A stretch of 64,000 bases of DNA, from the NCBI GenBank assembly GCA_947389015.1, contig CANDVA010000004.1, positions 1 through 64,000 of the forward strand. The letters run 5' to 3'. This document shows, piece after piece, positions 53,095 to 62,425 of the stretch. The position numbers were made by a program, and so were the translations under genes. The first letter of the stretch is position 1; each line of letters starts with the position of its first letter. The stretch comes from an uncultured Clostridia bacterium (GTDB lineage: Bacteria > Bacillota > Clostridia > Oscillospirales > Ruminococcaceae). Under the pieces are notes generated by a model that saw nothing but the letters and a program-made list of their open reading frames with translations, was not told where the DNA came from and did not search any database.

Positions 53095-56000
53095 AAAATT
53101 CTTTGCCTCCTGTCCAAAAAGTCCATCAGACCGTTAAACAATTCAATGTTTTCGCTGGTTTTAAATTCCTCCGCCTGTTTTAACGCAATTATCGCAATTA
53201 TGCGATCCTGTTGAATTTGATCTAACGCATCTATCTTGGGAAACAACGCGTCACTTAAAGCAGTGTACCACAAGTAAATATTGTCGCCCTCGATCCTCGC
53301 AAGCGATAAAGCCTCCGACGAATTGAACATTTTGTATACAACGCTCTCGCGAAGCTTTCTATGCGTTTGAGAATCGTCTGCTATCATAAATTTCAAGACG
53401 TCAGTCTTGACCGACGCGGATAACGGAAGTTCGTTCAGCGCATCGAAAATTTGGTTTGCTTTGTCGCCGCTGACCTCTTTTTTCAAGTCGCATGACAACA
53501 TAAGATAGTCGATCAGCACGGCAAGATATTCCCGGGTATCTTTTTCGATCTCAGCTTGATATTCGTAACACGTTCCGTCATCTAAACATTTGGACACATG
53601 ACACAACACAGGCTCCGTCCAATCGTTTTGATAAACCGCAGCAATACCCGTTTTCAGCTTTGAAAGTTCGAGTATCTGATTATCGCTTAGGGACGCCGAT
53701 TTTCCGACAAGTTTCCTGTCGGATATATCCGGCAAACGCAGAATGATTTTTGTGTTCGTATTACGTATGGTTGCCATATCAAGCAATCCCGGAGCCTGAT
53801 CAGCAATTACAAAACCTTCTCCGTAGGTCCTCATCTCGGCTATAGAATTAGCGAGCATTTCCACGGACTTTCCCAAAAGATTTGACCCCTCAGCACTTTG
53901 CTCAGACGACGTCCTTTTCAGCAAATTATGTGCTTCCTCTAACACGGTCAAGTGCCTTAGCGCGGAATTGTTTTCGGTTCTGCTCGACATTCGATACTCC
54001 TGCATCTTCATAATCAACAGACCCATAATAAGTGATTTGGTTTCCGATGAGCCCGTCCTGCTTAAGTCGACTATTACATTCCTATCAAAAAGAGCGTCAG
54101 ATGGTATTTCATCGGAAGTAAAGATCTGCCTATACAATCCGTTGGTGAGCGACTTTATCCTTGTGCATAACGATCCTTTATAGTCCCCCTTACTATCAGT
54201 TGAATATTGGGAGTCATCCATTACCGCGTTGATTTGCAACAAAACATCTGAAAAGGTCGGATAAATAGGCTTGCCGCCCAATGTATATTTACATTCGGAA
54301 CGGTTCATATCCCATCCCGCACAGATGTAAGAACGCTCTACTGCATCCTTAAGGACTGCGGGCATCGCCGCGTACATCGGCCAGCATACGTTGAATATCT
54401 CAATCAATCTGTCGATATGTTCCAAGACGTGAACATCATCGGGAAAACTGAACGGATTTATTCTCAGCAGTTCGGATATTCTGCTGTTTGTACCAAGAAC
54501 ACGCACATTCCTTTTATGCCCGAATTTGTCCTTATATTCGCCCTTTGCCGGTTCTATCACCATAAACGTTATCTCCGTGCCGGTGCCGGCACCGTTATCG
54601 TTCAGGTCTAAAATGCTTTGGATAAGCGAATACACGGCGTTAGATTTTCCCGATCCTGTTGAGCCGGTTATAAAGGTATGCATAGTAAGACTGTCAACAC
54701 TAAGCCTTACTGGAATAGGCTTTCCACAACCATTTTCATCTCTTCCCATATGATACAGATTTCCAAGGGTCACCGAACGGCTCTTCTTTGTGTTTTCAAG
54801 ATCAATATTTCTCCCGAAAGCTGCCGTTTCTAACACAGATATTCCCGGAAGCGATTTTCGCGGTAACCCCATTTGTACAGCAAGGTCTTTGCCGCTTATT
54901 ATTGATGCGGGAGAAATAATGTTTTCATTGTCTAACATAAAAACCGGATGGCGAAGTTTTGCAAGATAGGACTTAATGATATCAACCTGCGATGCATTCA
55001 TCCATGAATTGATATCAGTATTCTCAATATGGGTACCGTTGCCGTTTATCAAGCTCTTATACGTGCTTGCCGCCATTTTGGCATAGACAGGTGTTGAAGA
55101 CAGAAAGTACGCAGCTCCGGCAAAAACTCCGTAATTTTCACTTTCCTTAATGCGCTCTAGCTGTTCGTCAATCTTGTCAAGCATCTGTTTGACGGTCTTA
55201 TTCTCATAGCTGATCTGCATGCTTCTTCCGACAGTATCGGTATGTGACGTTCCATTCGAGGTTCCGTGCATTCTTCCCTCGGCGTGCGATTCGCCAATAG
55301 ATTCGGTTTTTGTTTTTGTTTTCCCAAATGTTACAGTATCAGAAAAACTCTCAGTACGCGTTTTGCTGTGAGAAAAGTTAAATGTATTTGAACTGAACTT
55401 TCCCGAATTCACGCCCTTAACGTTGACTCCTGCGTTTTTGCCCGAGGTATGACTGTAACCTACGGTATTGGTATTGCTTGTGGCTCTTCCTTCCGTATGC
55501 GATTTGCTTTTACTGGTTCCGACCGACAGTGCGCTGGACTTGCTTTTTGTGATCGTATCACTGAACGATTCGGACAACGTTTGGGAAACACCTTCGGCGG
55601 AGCTTTCGCTGTAAGTAAGCTCTGTTTTCAAAAACGGCGACAAATTGCTGTACAACATCTCATACTCGGCTTTTATATCGTTCAGCTCATCACTGCCGAT
55701 CAGATCCGCAATGAATATAGCCGTAAAATCCGTGTCTCGCATGGCGTCAATAAATTTTTCTATTCCTTGGCAATAACTTTTGTTGTCCGCATCATCGTCC
55801 GAGCGCATTGATCCTACGCCCGAAACGCAGGACGCGCCTGCGTATTTATAACCCGTTATCTTATTAAGAAGTGCCTGTAACGAGCCGTTATCCAACAAAG
55901 GGTTTTCGGTATCCTGCAAACTTCCCGGAAAATTGCCCGTGAAATTCCGGCAAAGAGCCTTAGCCGAGGCGCGCGCCTCGCTTGTCTCATTCGCGCCTAT

Positions 56001-56309
56001 TGTTCCGAGGTACAACTCGGTCTCTTTTCTTTCGCTGTTGATTATCATCACAAGACCGCTTCCATAACCAACAGAGGACGCATAGGTGTTCACGAGCTTT
56101 TGCAGAGTATTCTCATCGCGATCATATACGATCCTTTTAATGTTGAACAAACTTGCATACTTACAAACATCGCTTTTGATAAGCTCTTCGGGAGGCGCTA
56201 CCGGAGAAAAGCTGTCAAGTAGCGAAAGATAATTTTTGGTTACGATATTATCCGCAAGCATAAACGCATTATCAAGCTTCGTTTTTTTGCGTATATCAAG
56301 TTCATTCAT
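53091..56309 (-). CDS. HerA/FtsK-type ATPase with Ser/Thr/Gly-rich insert
   Basis: 1072 residues. Residues 1-230 form an alpha/beta domain of unknown type; 235-365 are a strongly repetitive Ser/Thr/Gly/His/Lys region with alternating small and polar residues; 370-540 a linker domain; about 540-900 a HerA/VirB4/FtsK-like motor with Walker A GSTGSGKSN (549-557) and Walker B LTVLEEAHNLL (787-797), plus the DQAPGLLD sensor-like motif. Such motors pump DNA or protein as hexamers. No membrane helix is seen. Start ATG 56309 has AAAGGA 9 nt upstream. It overlaps the downstream toxin gene by 4 bp and follows the tail-anchored protein gene by 120 bp. Confidence 0.88.
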   Translation of the reverse strand: MNELDIRKKTKLDNAFMLADNIVTKNYLSLLDSFSPVAPPEELIKSDVCKYASLFNIKRIVYDRDENTLQKLVNTYASSVGYGSGLVMIINSERKETELYLGTIGANETSEARASAKALCRNFTGNFPGSLQDTENPLLDNGSLQALLNKITGYKYAGASCVSGVGSMRSDDDADNKSYCQGIEKFIDAMRDTDFTAIFIADLIGSDELNDIKAEYEMLYSNLSPFLKTELTYSESSAEGVSQTLSESFSDTITKSKSSALSVGTSKSKSHTEGRATSNTNTVGYSHTSGKNAGVNVKGVNSGKFSSNTFNFSHSKTRTESFSDTVTFGKTKTKTESIGESHAEGRMHGTSNGTSHTDTVGRSMQISYENKTVKQMLDKIDEQLERIKESENYGVFAGAAYFLSSTPVYAKMAASTYKSLINGNGTHIENTDINSWMNASQVDIIKSYLAKLRHPVFMLDNENIISPASIISGKDLAVQMGLPRKSLPGISVLETAAFGRNIDLENTKKSRSVTLGNLYHMGRDENGCGKPIPVRLSVDSLTMHTFITGSTGSGKSNAVYSLIQSILDLNDNGAGTGTEITFMVIEPAKGEYKDKFGHKRNVRVLGTNSRISELLRINPFSFPDDVHVLEHIDRLIEIFNVCWPMYAAMPAVLKDAVERSYICAGWDMNRSECKYTLGGKPIYPTFSDVLLQINAVMDDSQYSTDSKGDYKGSLCTRIKSLTNGLYRQIFTSDEIPSDALFDRNVIVDLSRTGSSETKSLIMGLLIMKMQEYRMSSRTENNSALRHLTVLEEAHNLLKRTSSEQSAEGSNLLGKSVEMLANSIAEMRTYGEGFVIADQAPGLLDMATIRNTNTKIILRLPDISDRKLVGKSASLSDNQILELSKLKTGIAAVYQNDWTEPVLCHVSKCLDDGTCYEYQAEIEKDTREYLAVLIDYLMLSCDLKKEVSGDKANQIFDALNELPLSASVKTDVLKFMIADDSQTHRKLRESVVYKMFNSSEALSLARIEGDNIYLWYTALSDALFPKIDALDQIQQDRIIAIIALKQAEEFKTSENIELFNGLMDFLDRRQRIL

Positions 56310-56429
56310 AACGTCACTTCCTTTTTCACTCTTGAAATTCTGATGGATAACGATCGTATTTTCTCTTGTAATGTGCAGCACAGCAAGGCAACTTTACTGC
56401 ATCTTTCTTTACAATAAACTCCACTGCAG

Positions 56430-56957
56430 TTAAATATTTACAATCACGACGATCGCGATTACTATAATAAGGGCAACGACAATACCCATCGCTATTGCTG
56501 CCGAATTGGCATTCGTATGATTGCTTTGACCTTGTGCCCGACGTTCTTGTCGGGCATTGGCTTTTTTTGATATTTGACTCTGCTGAACCGTTGTTCTGCT
56601 CTGCGAAACGAGGGTAGGCTTCGGCGCGGGTTTAGAACCGTATTTTTTCCTTGCGACCGCCTTAACATGGTCTAACCGCTCTCTGCAAAAGTTCTTTTGC
56701 AAATACAAACGAGCGTAAGAATAGTAATCGTCAACCCAATTTGCAGGATTGCTCTCAAATCTGAACGACGGATCAAACGCTTTAAAAAGCTGTGATTCAC
56801 TCACTCCGTTTGAAAGCACATAGTCAAGCGCCCTATCAAAGTCGCCGGTCCAAAATTGGGGATCGCCATCAATATAACCTATCAGCGCACCGGCGATCTC
56901 ATACATATCCCCGATCTGAAGCGCTCTCTGCAAAACACTGTTTGGTGTAAATGACAT
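56430..56957 (-). CDS. tail-anchored membrane protein
   Basis: 175 residues: a soluble helical N-terminal domain (1-105, with VLQRALQIGDMYEIAGALIG and FDRALDYVLSNG), a basic Gln/Ser/Lys-rich linker (106-150) and a C-terminal transmembrane helix (about 154-175). Its N-terminal domain faces the cytoplasm and could bring the GTPases or ATPase to the membrane. AGGAGGT is directly upstream of ATG 56957, which begins 2 nt after the stop of the large GTPase. Family unknown. Confidence 0.75.
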   Translation of the reverse strand: MSFTPNSVLQRALQIGDMYEIAGALIGYIDGDPQFWTGDFDRALDYVLSNGVSESQLFKAFDPSFRFESNPANWVDDYYSYARLYLQKNFCRERLDHVKAVARKKYGSKPAPKPTLVSQSRTTVQQSQISKKANARQERRAQGQSNHTNANSAAIAMGIVVALIIVIAIVVIVNI

Positions 56958-56959
56958 AA

Positions 56960-59356
56960 TCAACCTCCTATATCCAGTAACGCGTCAACCTTGCTGATAA
57001 AATCTTTGATCCACCGGGTCTTTTCAGCATTTGCCGCAACACTATTTCCAAGCTCTTCCTGGCTTCTGAGCTTCTCTTCAATCTCACTCATAAGCTTTTC
57101 TACCCTTTTATCAAGGTCTTTGAGCTTCTCCATCGTAATATCCTTAAGATAATCGACCAGTTTTTTTGTTTCATCCATTGCCATATCGATATCTTTTATG
57201 AAATTCTGTCTTATAGGACCCATCTGTACTTCAGCAAATTGCTGGAATTTGATATAATCTTTGTCTTCATAAACCGCCACATCCTCGTATCCGCACCGTC
57301 CGAATGTAAAAAGGCGCTTAAAGAAACCGCCAACGCCGCTTTGCTTGACCCGTTTTGTGCCTACCTTGATCTCCCTGGTCTCATTGAATCGGCTGTCGTT
57401 TAAAAGATCCTCCACCTTTTTCAGCTCAAATCCCGAGAAATCTACGGTTTTCTTCATATCCATGCTGCCAATCGTAAAGTAGCCTTTGTCATCAAGCTGC
57501 TTTATATGTTCGGAATATTCCTCAATGATTTCAATGCAGGATTTCCTTACACCTTTATTGAATTCAGTTTCCAACTTCATCTTCGCGTTATCTCCCATAG
57601 TCGTTACCAACGTTTGGAATGAACGGAGATGATAATCCGCCTCCTCTTTTGGAATCTCCTCCTTTACGCCTGTCACAATTTTCTCAAGCGTCGAAAGGAT
57701 TTCTGCCTGTAACTTTTCGATTGGAGAAAAATCAAGTTTTATTTTATCGACCTTTGCCTTAAACTTCTGCATTTCTTTGCTGTTATCGTATTTTTCGCGC
57801 TTTACGGCGAGTTCTTGCTTGACGTTTTCAAACTCATCCTTGGATTTTGCCAGGTTTTCCTCGAAATCAGCGATCATCTTGCGTTCTTCTACCTTCTTCA
57901 TAAACGTATCATGAACGGTCTTTATCTTAATACATATAGCATACTTCTCCAGATATTCGCCGATAGCGTACTCCAACGCGGGAATGCCGCTGTTTATTTC
58001 TGCGGCCTCGTATTTGTATTTTTTGACTTCTTTAGCGGAAAGGTTCTCGTCATTAGCTTTAGCCGAGGCAAATTCTGCATTACGAATAAATTCGTCCTTT
58101 GCTTTTGCGTTTAACGAACCGTATTTTGGCAAACATCTTGTTTTGCACCGATTAAAACGATTTATAAGTGCTCCCAAACCTTCTTCTTCCTTTTCTGTTA
58201 GCGTGTCTCCGCGCTTTTCCATGCGAATAAGTTTAGCAGTTTGCGCAGATGTCAAAAATAAATTAGGATCATCAATTCCATTTCTCTGTAGCATAGGAAT
58301 GATTGTTTTTTCGATAACATCCTCATATGGTTCTTTATCAGTGTCAAAATCGTCCATTCTGTTGGCCACAAATAAGAAACGATCACGAGATTGCTTGCCG
58401 TTGGAACTGTTTTTCATTGCATTAGAGATTTTGTGCAGGATGATATTGCTGTCATTTGTTGAAAGTTGAGTTCCGTTAAATACATACAAAATCATGCTTT
58501 TGTTTTCGTCGTTGATAGCATCGTCCATCATCTCCTCATGTTCGGAATTCTGAGCATTATTTCCTCCGGGCGTATCAACAAACACGGTGTTTATTACATC
58601 AGATTTAAGATTCGGAATCGGACCCTCGATAAACATTTTGTTTATAAGCGCTTCCTTGCCCTCGGGGTCGCAGGGATCTTTCTTATAATTCAGCTCGGTT
58701 ATAACGTCTTTAGTAGCGAGTTTGCTTTCGGCTATCGTATTACCGTATTTATCCTCTGCGCTTACATAAAAATCGTCCATTTTATCATTATCTTTTATTT
58801 CGGTGATAACAGCAGTCGTCGCCTGATTTACGGCGGGAAGCAAATCGCGACAGAGTATCGAATTGATAAGCGTAGACTTTCCGCTGCTCATAGGAGCGAC
58901 AATAACGATCTTAAAATCCGAATTCATTGCGGCTTCAAAATTCTCCCGTATATCATCGGTCAATATCTCCTTGACCGGTCCATCCTGCAGTTCCTTGTAC
59001 AGCTTATTTAGCTGCTTGAGTTTTTCATACGGATCTGCGTCTTTAGATCTTTCGGCATTCACGTGGATAAGTTTTATCGAATTGAATTCTTTGTCGCCAA
59101 AATTTTTCTTTGCATATTCCATATCACGATAATCAGCCGTTGTGCCGACAAAATCAACCTCAATGTCAGATTCACCGATATACTCTCTGAGCATCCTGAA
59201 AATACCGCCCCAACGGTTACTGCGCGGCTCTATCCACTCCTGAAGGCGCTTATCAGCGGCGTAATAAAGAGGTGATTGCTGTTTTATCGTCTCCCCGTTG
59301 ATTTTAATGTCTGTCACAACCGTATATGGGTTATAGGCAATGGTAACATTTGTCAT
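56960..59356 (-). CDS. large dynamin-like GTPase
   Basis: 798 residues. A 130-residue N-terminal domain of unknown fold; a dynamin-type G domain with G1 APMSSGKST (154-162), switch Thr in NQATTAVIT, G3 DTPG (261-264) and G4 NRMD (332-335); then long helical bundles with coiled-coil propensity; a hydrophobic paddle-like loop GGFFKRLFTFGRCGYE; and a C-terminal bundle. This is the organisation of bacterial dynamins that remodel membranes upon GTP hydrolysis. GGAGG precedes the ATG. It lies 22 bp after the small GTPase, and such adjacent pairs often act together. Confidence 0.88.
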   Translation of the reverse strand: MTNVTIAYNPYTVVTDIKINGETIKQQSPLYYAADKRLQEWIEPRSNRWGGIFRMLREYIGESDIEVDFVGTTADYRDMEYAKKNFGDKEFNSIKLIHVNAERSKDADPYEKLKQLNKLYKELQDGPVKEILTDDIRENFEAAMNSDFKIVIVAPMSSGKSTLINSILCRDLLPAVNQATTAVITEIKDNDKMDDFYVSAEDKYGNTIAESKLATKDVITELNYKKDPCDPEGKEALINKMFIEGPIPNLKSDVINTVFVDTPGGNNAQNSEHEEMMDDAINDENKSMILYVFNGTQLSTNDSNIILHKISNAMKNSSNGKQSRDRFLFVANRMDDFDTDKEPYEDVIEKTIIPMLQRNGIDDPNLFLTSAQTAKLIRMEKRGDTLTEKEEEGLGALINRFNRCKTRCLPKYGSLNAKAKDEFIRNAEFASAKANDENLSAKEVKKYKYEAAEINSGIPALEYAIGEYLEKYAICIKIKTVHDTFMKKVEERKMIADFEENLAKSKDEFENVKQELAVKREKYDNSKEMQKFKAKVDKIKLDFSPIEKLQAEILSTLEKIVTGVKEEIPKEEADYHLRSFQTLVTTMGDNAKMKLETEFNKGVRKSCIEIIEEYSEHIKQLDDKGYFTIGSMDMKKTVDFSGFELKKVEDLLNDSRFNETREIKVGTKRVKQSGVGGFFKRLFTFGRCGYEDVAVYEDKDYIKFQQFAEVQMGPIRQNFIKDIDMAMDETKKLVDYLKDITMEKLKDLDKRVEKLMSEIEEKLRSQEELGNSVAANAEKTRWIKDFISKVDALLDIGG

Positions 59357-59378
59357 TTTATTTGTCCTCCGTTCTTTG

Positions 59379-60419
59379 TTAATTGTATCGACGATTGTCG
59401 TTTTTTGAAAAGGTCATTCTGTAAAACCCTTCATCATCTTCTAGCTTGATGCCCTGTTGCATCTGATTAAAGCTGATTTTTGGAGCCTTCATTTTTAGAG
59501 AGCTTACAAGCGCACTGTCAATTGCGGATTCCAAACTCGGAAACCCGGTATTTTGAAGTGCAGCGTAAAGTGCGGCTTTGGTGTATTTTTTGCCGTCCAC
59601 TTCAAAAGTTTCATTCATATTTCCAAGTTCCGGATCACGAATATAATTTGTCAATGAAAAGCTGTCATTCTTGAAGCGTTTATAGTATAACGCAAAATCG
59701 GATTCGTCCTTCTCCGTCAATTCATTGCCACTGATAACCTTTTTAAGCAACAACGCCGCGCGTGATGATACCGGTATGATCAGAGGATTTTCGATTCCCT
59801 TTTCCTCCATGTACTGCCAACAATTTTTTATAATTCCGTCAAGCGGTTCTCTTTGTGGATCGATCGTATCCATTTTATTTATAACGAATATTATGCTAAA
59901 CATGGGACATTTTCTCAATTTAGCAGCGATTCTCTTCAAAAACAGTTCATCGTCATACGTACCGATCTGCTGCGCGTTTATTATATAGAGTATCAACCCC
60001 TCGTCATATTCCTGTAGAATTTTTTCGGTAATATCACTATGGGAGGAATCCATACAGTTATTGATGCCGGGAGTGTCGATCAAAAGCATTGCCTTTTTAC
60101 TGTTTTTTATCCCTTTGATATCCCCCTCAATGATTATTTCCGACACCTCGTTGGTATCGTTGAATTTCTCAACCATTTTTTGCGTCGCATGCTCTATCAG
60201 AGTGTACTCTCCGCTAGAGCTTACGGCATGAATAACAAATTCGTCCTGCATATCGTTATCCAGAATAGCCGCAGCTTTAGCGGTGCAGGCACTGTTTTTG
60301 CTTGGCAGAAGTTCTTTTCCGGCCAGTGCGTTTATCAACGTAGATTTTCCACTGCTCATCGTAGATACCACCAAAGTAGGATAGACTTTTCGTTCGTCAA
60401 CGTACAGATAATTAAACAT
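59379..60419 (-). CDS. small dynamin-like GTPase
   Basis: 346 residues, G domain only. G1 TMSSGKST (20-27), switch Thr in ACTAKAAA, G3 DTPG (115-118), G4 NKMD (181-184). It lacks the long helical bundle and paddle of the neighbour, so it probably works as a partner in a hetero-oligomer. GAGG lies about 8 nt before the ATG. The C-terminus (about 300-346) is a short unknown extension. Confidence 0.85.
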   Translation of the reverse strand: MFNYLYVDERKVYPTLVVSTMSSGKSTLINALAGKELLPSKNSACTAKAAAILDNDMQDEFVIHAVSSSGEYTLIEHATQKMVEKFNDTNEVSEIIIEGDIKGIKNSKKAMLLIDTPGINNCMDSSHSDITEKILQEYDEGLILYIINAQQIGTYDDELFLKRIAAKLRKCPMFSIIFVINKMDTIDPQREPLDGIIKNCWQYMEEKGIENPLIIPVSSRAALLLKKVISGNELTEKDESDFALYYKRFKNDSFSLTNYIRDPELGNMNETFEVDGKKYTKAALYAALQNTGFPSLESAIDSALVSSLKMKAPKISFNQMQQGIKLEDDEGFYRMTFSKNDNRRYN

Positions 60420-60484
60420 CGTTTTTCCTCACAAATTAAAAAACTGAAATTAGTCGGATAACCGATCAACCATTCTTCCGAATA

Positions 60485-60883
60485 TCACTCGTCAAAAGAA
60501 ACCTTTCCGCCGATCCGATTTAATCCTGCTGCAATATGCGAAATCAAAACATTCAACTCGGATGCGTCGAGTTTTTCGACCAGCTTTGTAGCAAATTGAT
60601 ATTCGTATCTGTCAACACATTCTTCGCCAAAAGTGACCTTGCCCCCGAGCTGCCGTAATCCGCATATGATGTAAGCAACCATCACGCAAAGTCCGGAAGC
60701 GTCTATGTCCATGAGCTGCTCCGCTATATTGAGATTAGGCAGCATATCCGATACAACCTTAGTATCAACAATACCTGTCTTTTTAGACAGATTAGGATCG
60801 TATATCGGCATGTTACTAAATTTGTAATCGCCGACCTTTACGATATTTTTCTTAGCCATACCATAACCGAAGTTAATGTTCAT
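60485..60883 (-). CDS. small internally duplicated protein, first gene of the dynamin/HerA operon
   Basis: 132 residues. The C-terminal half carries two copies of one motif of about 31 residues: DASGLCVMVAYIICGL then LGGKVTFGEE, and DASELNVLISHIAAGL then IGGKVSFDE. Short N-terminal part has a Gly/Lys-rich GYGMAKKNIVKVG. No family is recognised. Start ATG 60883 has AAAGGAG at 7 nt. It reads into the small GTPase 65 bp later. Confidence 0.72.
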   Translation of the reverse strand: MNINFGYGMAKKNIVKVGDYKFSNMPIYDPNLSKKTGIVDTKVVSDMLPNLNIAEQLMDIDASGLCVMVAYIICGLRQLGGKVTFGEECVDRYEYQFATKLVEKLDASELNVLISHIAAGLNRIGGKVSFDE

Positions 60884-61005
60884 AGAGAACTCCTTTCGTC
60901 TCGTCAGCAAGTTAACACAATTAAATTTACGGCATAACTGCATATACTGACGACTGGTCTCGCTCTTCACGAGGAATAATATAGATCACCCGGAATTTCG
61001 TGTCT

Positions 61006-61036
61006 ATATAACACTACGCACGTTAAAGTGCGTCAA
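61006..61036 (-). promoter_or_regulatory. putative regulated promoter and operator of the dynamin/HerA operon
   Basis: TTGACG (61036-61031) and TTATAT (61011-61006) are 19 bp apart, longer than the 17 bp seen elsewhere. A 5-bp inverted repeat CGCAC-N6-GTGCG (61017-61021 with 61028-61032) sits between them, where a repressor or twisting activator could act. It lies between the WYL regulator and the operon. Confidence 0.5.
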
Positions 61037-61075
61037 AATGTAACAGTCAGCCGAAACAGCAATATTTATTCCGAA

Positions 61076-62035
61076 TTAGGAATATTGAACATTGCTTATA
61101 TAAGGATCTTGACTTTTCAGCCACATATCAATACCGTCTCCGAACACCTCGGCATAAATCGTAAAAACACCGTCTTTCTCGGAAACGACTTTTGCGGTTG
61201 ACAGTCTGTCAAGCACCGCGTCAACGTCCGTTCCGCTATACTCAAATCTGATCTTACGCAGCACCCCGCCGCGCATAAACTGTATGCGTTTACGGAACTC
61301 GCCTTCCTCAAACCTATCCCTGTACGGGATATGAAACTTCTCATTAAGTATGTTCAGCTTTTTGATCCTGTCCACCCGATAGATAGTCGGAAATGGATCG
61401 TTCGGCACTGTAAAATTCTTTTTAGTGTCCTTTTCGTCAATAAAAGCCGTCAAATAAAAATAGTATTCCGAAAACATAATCGCCAAAGGCATAAGCCTTC
61501 TCTTTACAACTTTTTTGTCATTGGTTCTCAGATAATCTATCTCAATATATTGACAAGCCAATATAGCCTGTCCGATACACCATAATGAATCCGCCAAGTC
61601 CGTTACATTCCTAAGCTCAACATAATGAAACATCTCGTTGCCGATCAAATTCTTAAGCGGCTTGTGTTCCGAAGCCATAGTGCAGCAGTCAATAAGCGTA
61701 TACAGTATATATTTCATTTCATCTTTCGGAAATGCACGGCTACTAAGCAACACTTTGCAGATAGCCAATACCTGCCCGTCTGTCAAAGCAGCTTTATATT
61801 CGTGTTCAAAGCTATAGCATTTTTTGATCCGGTCATATACTACAGAACAGGAAATTCCGCTTTCAATCGCCTTGTCGTCAAGAAAACTTCTGATATCGTC
61901 AATATCCCTCTGTATGCTGCGCTCATTAACCTTATAGACCTGCGCCATTTCGGCTTTTTTGACCGCACCACCGTTAATCAGCATATCATATATTCCCAAG
62001 ATCCGTGCGGCCTTTTCATTTTTCAAGTCCTCCAC
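61076..62035 (-). CDS. WYL-domain transcription regulator
   Basis: About 319 residues. N-terminal winged HTH (NGGAVKKAEMAQVYKVNERSI split by the turn, then QRDIDDIRSFL), a WYL sensor domain (IEIDYLRTNDKKVVKRRLMPLAI; YFYLTAF) and a C-terminal WCX extension. WYL regulators bind nucleotide or nucleic-acid ligands and often control phage-defence or conflict operons. GTG 62035 has GGGAGG 5 nt upstream, while the longer ATG 62053 has no ribosome site. It lies just ahead of the dynamin/HerA operon in the same direction. Confidence 0.88.
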   Translation of the reverse strand: MEDLKNEKAARILGIYDMLINGGAVKKAEMAQVYKVNERSIQRDIDDIRSFLDDKAIESGISCSVVYDRIKKCYSFEHEYKAALTDGQVLAICKVLLSSRAFPKDEMKYILYTLIDCCTMASEHKPLKNLIGNEMFHYVELRNVTDLADSLWCIGQAILACQYIEIDYLRTNDKKVVKRRLMPLAIMFSEYYFYLTAFIDEKDTKKNFTVPNDPFPTIYRVDRIKKLNILNEKFHIPYRDRFEEGEFRKRIQFMRGGVLRKIRFEYSGTDVDAVLDRLSTAKVVSEKDGVFTIYAEVFGDGIDMWLKSQDPYISNVQYS

Positions 62036-62246
62036 GATGTCCTCCCGCCACATAACTTACAAGTACCATTATACAAAGCCAGAATGACACATAGTGTCTA
62101 TCCGAGGAAAAAAGCGACAAAAATTTACAATTTATTATATCACAAACATTTCTTTTTTTGGTATGCCGGCAGCTTACAAAGCCTATGTCAAAGCCGCACA
62201 GTACAAACGAACATATGAAACAAGCCGAGACGTATTACCTATATAT

Positions 62247-62374
62247 CGTCTGGCATGTAAACGCATCTAACAATATATAGGCCAGACGCTTCGCTTGTAT
62301 ATAAACTTACAACTTCACACGGAAAAAGTTACTGTATTTGCATATATTATATCATAAAGTCTTAAAAATTGCAA
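62247..62374 (-). promoter_or_regulatory. promoter and hairpin leader of the WYL gene
   Basis: TTGCAA (62374-62369), 17 bp, TATAAT (62351-62346) point leftward. The leader of about 300 nt contains an 8-bp stem CGTCTGGC/GCCAGACG (62247-62254 with 62281-62288). No riboswitch class was matched. Confidence 0.55.
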
Positions 62375-62425
62375 CCATTTTTTGATAATATATGAAATAT
62401 CAACAACTTTTCTGAGGTGAAGCAT

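Noticed and set aside
54580-54600. Perfect 14-bp GC palindrome CGGTGCCGGCACCG
   Set aside because: It lies inside the ATPase gene and is explained by a Gly-Ala-Gly-Thr-Gly coding stretch; no second copy or context.
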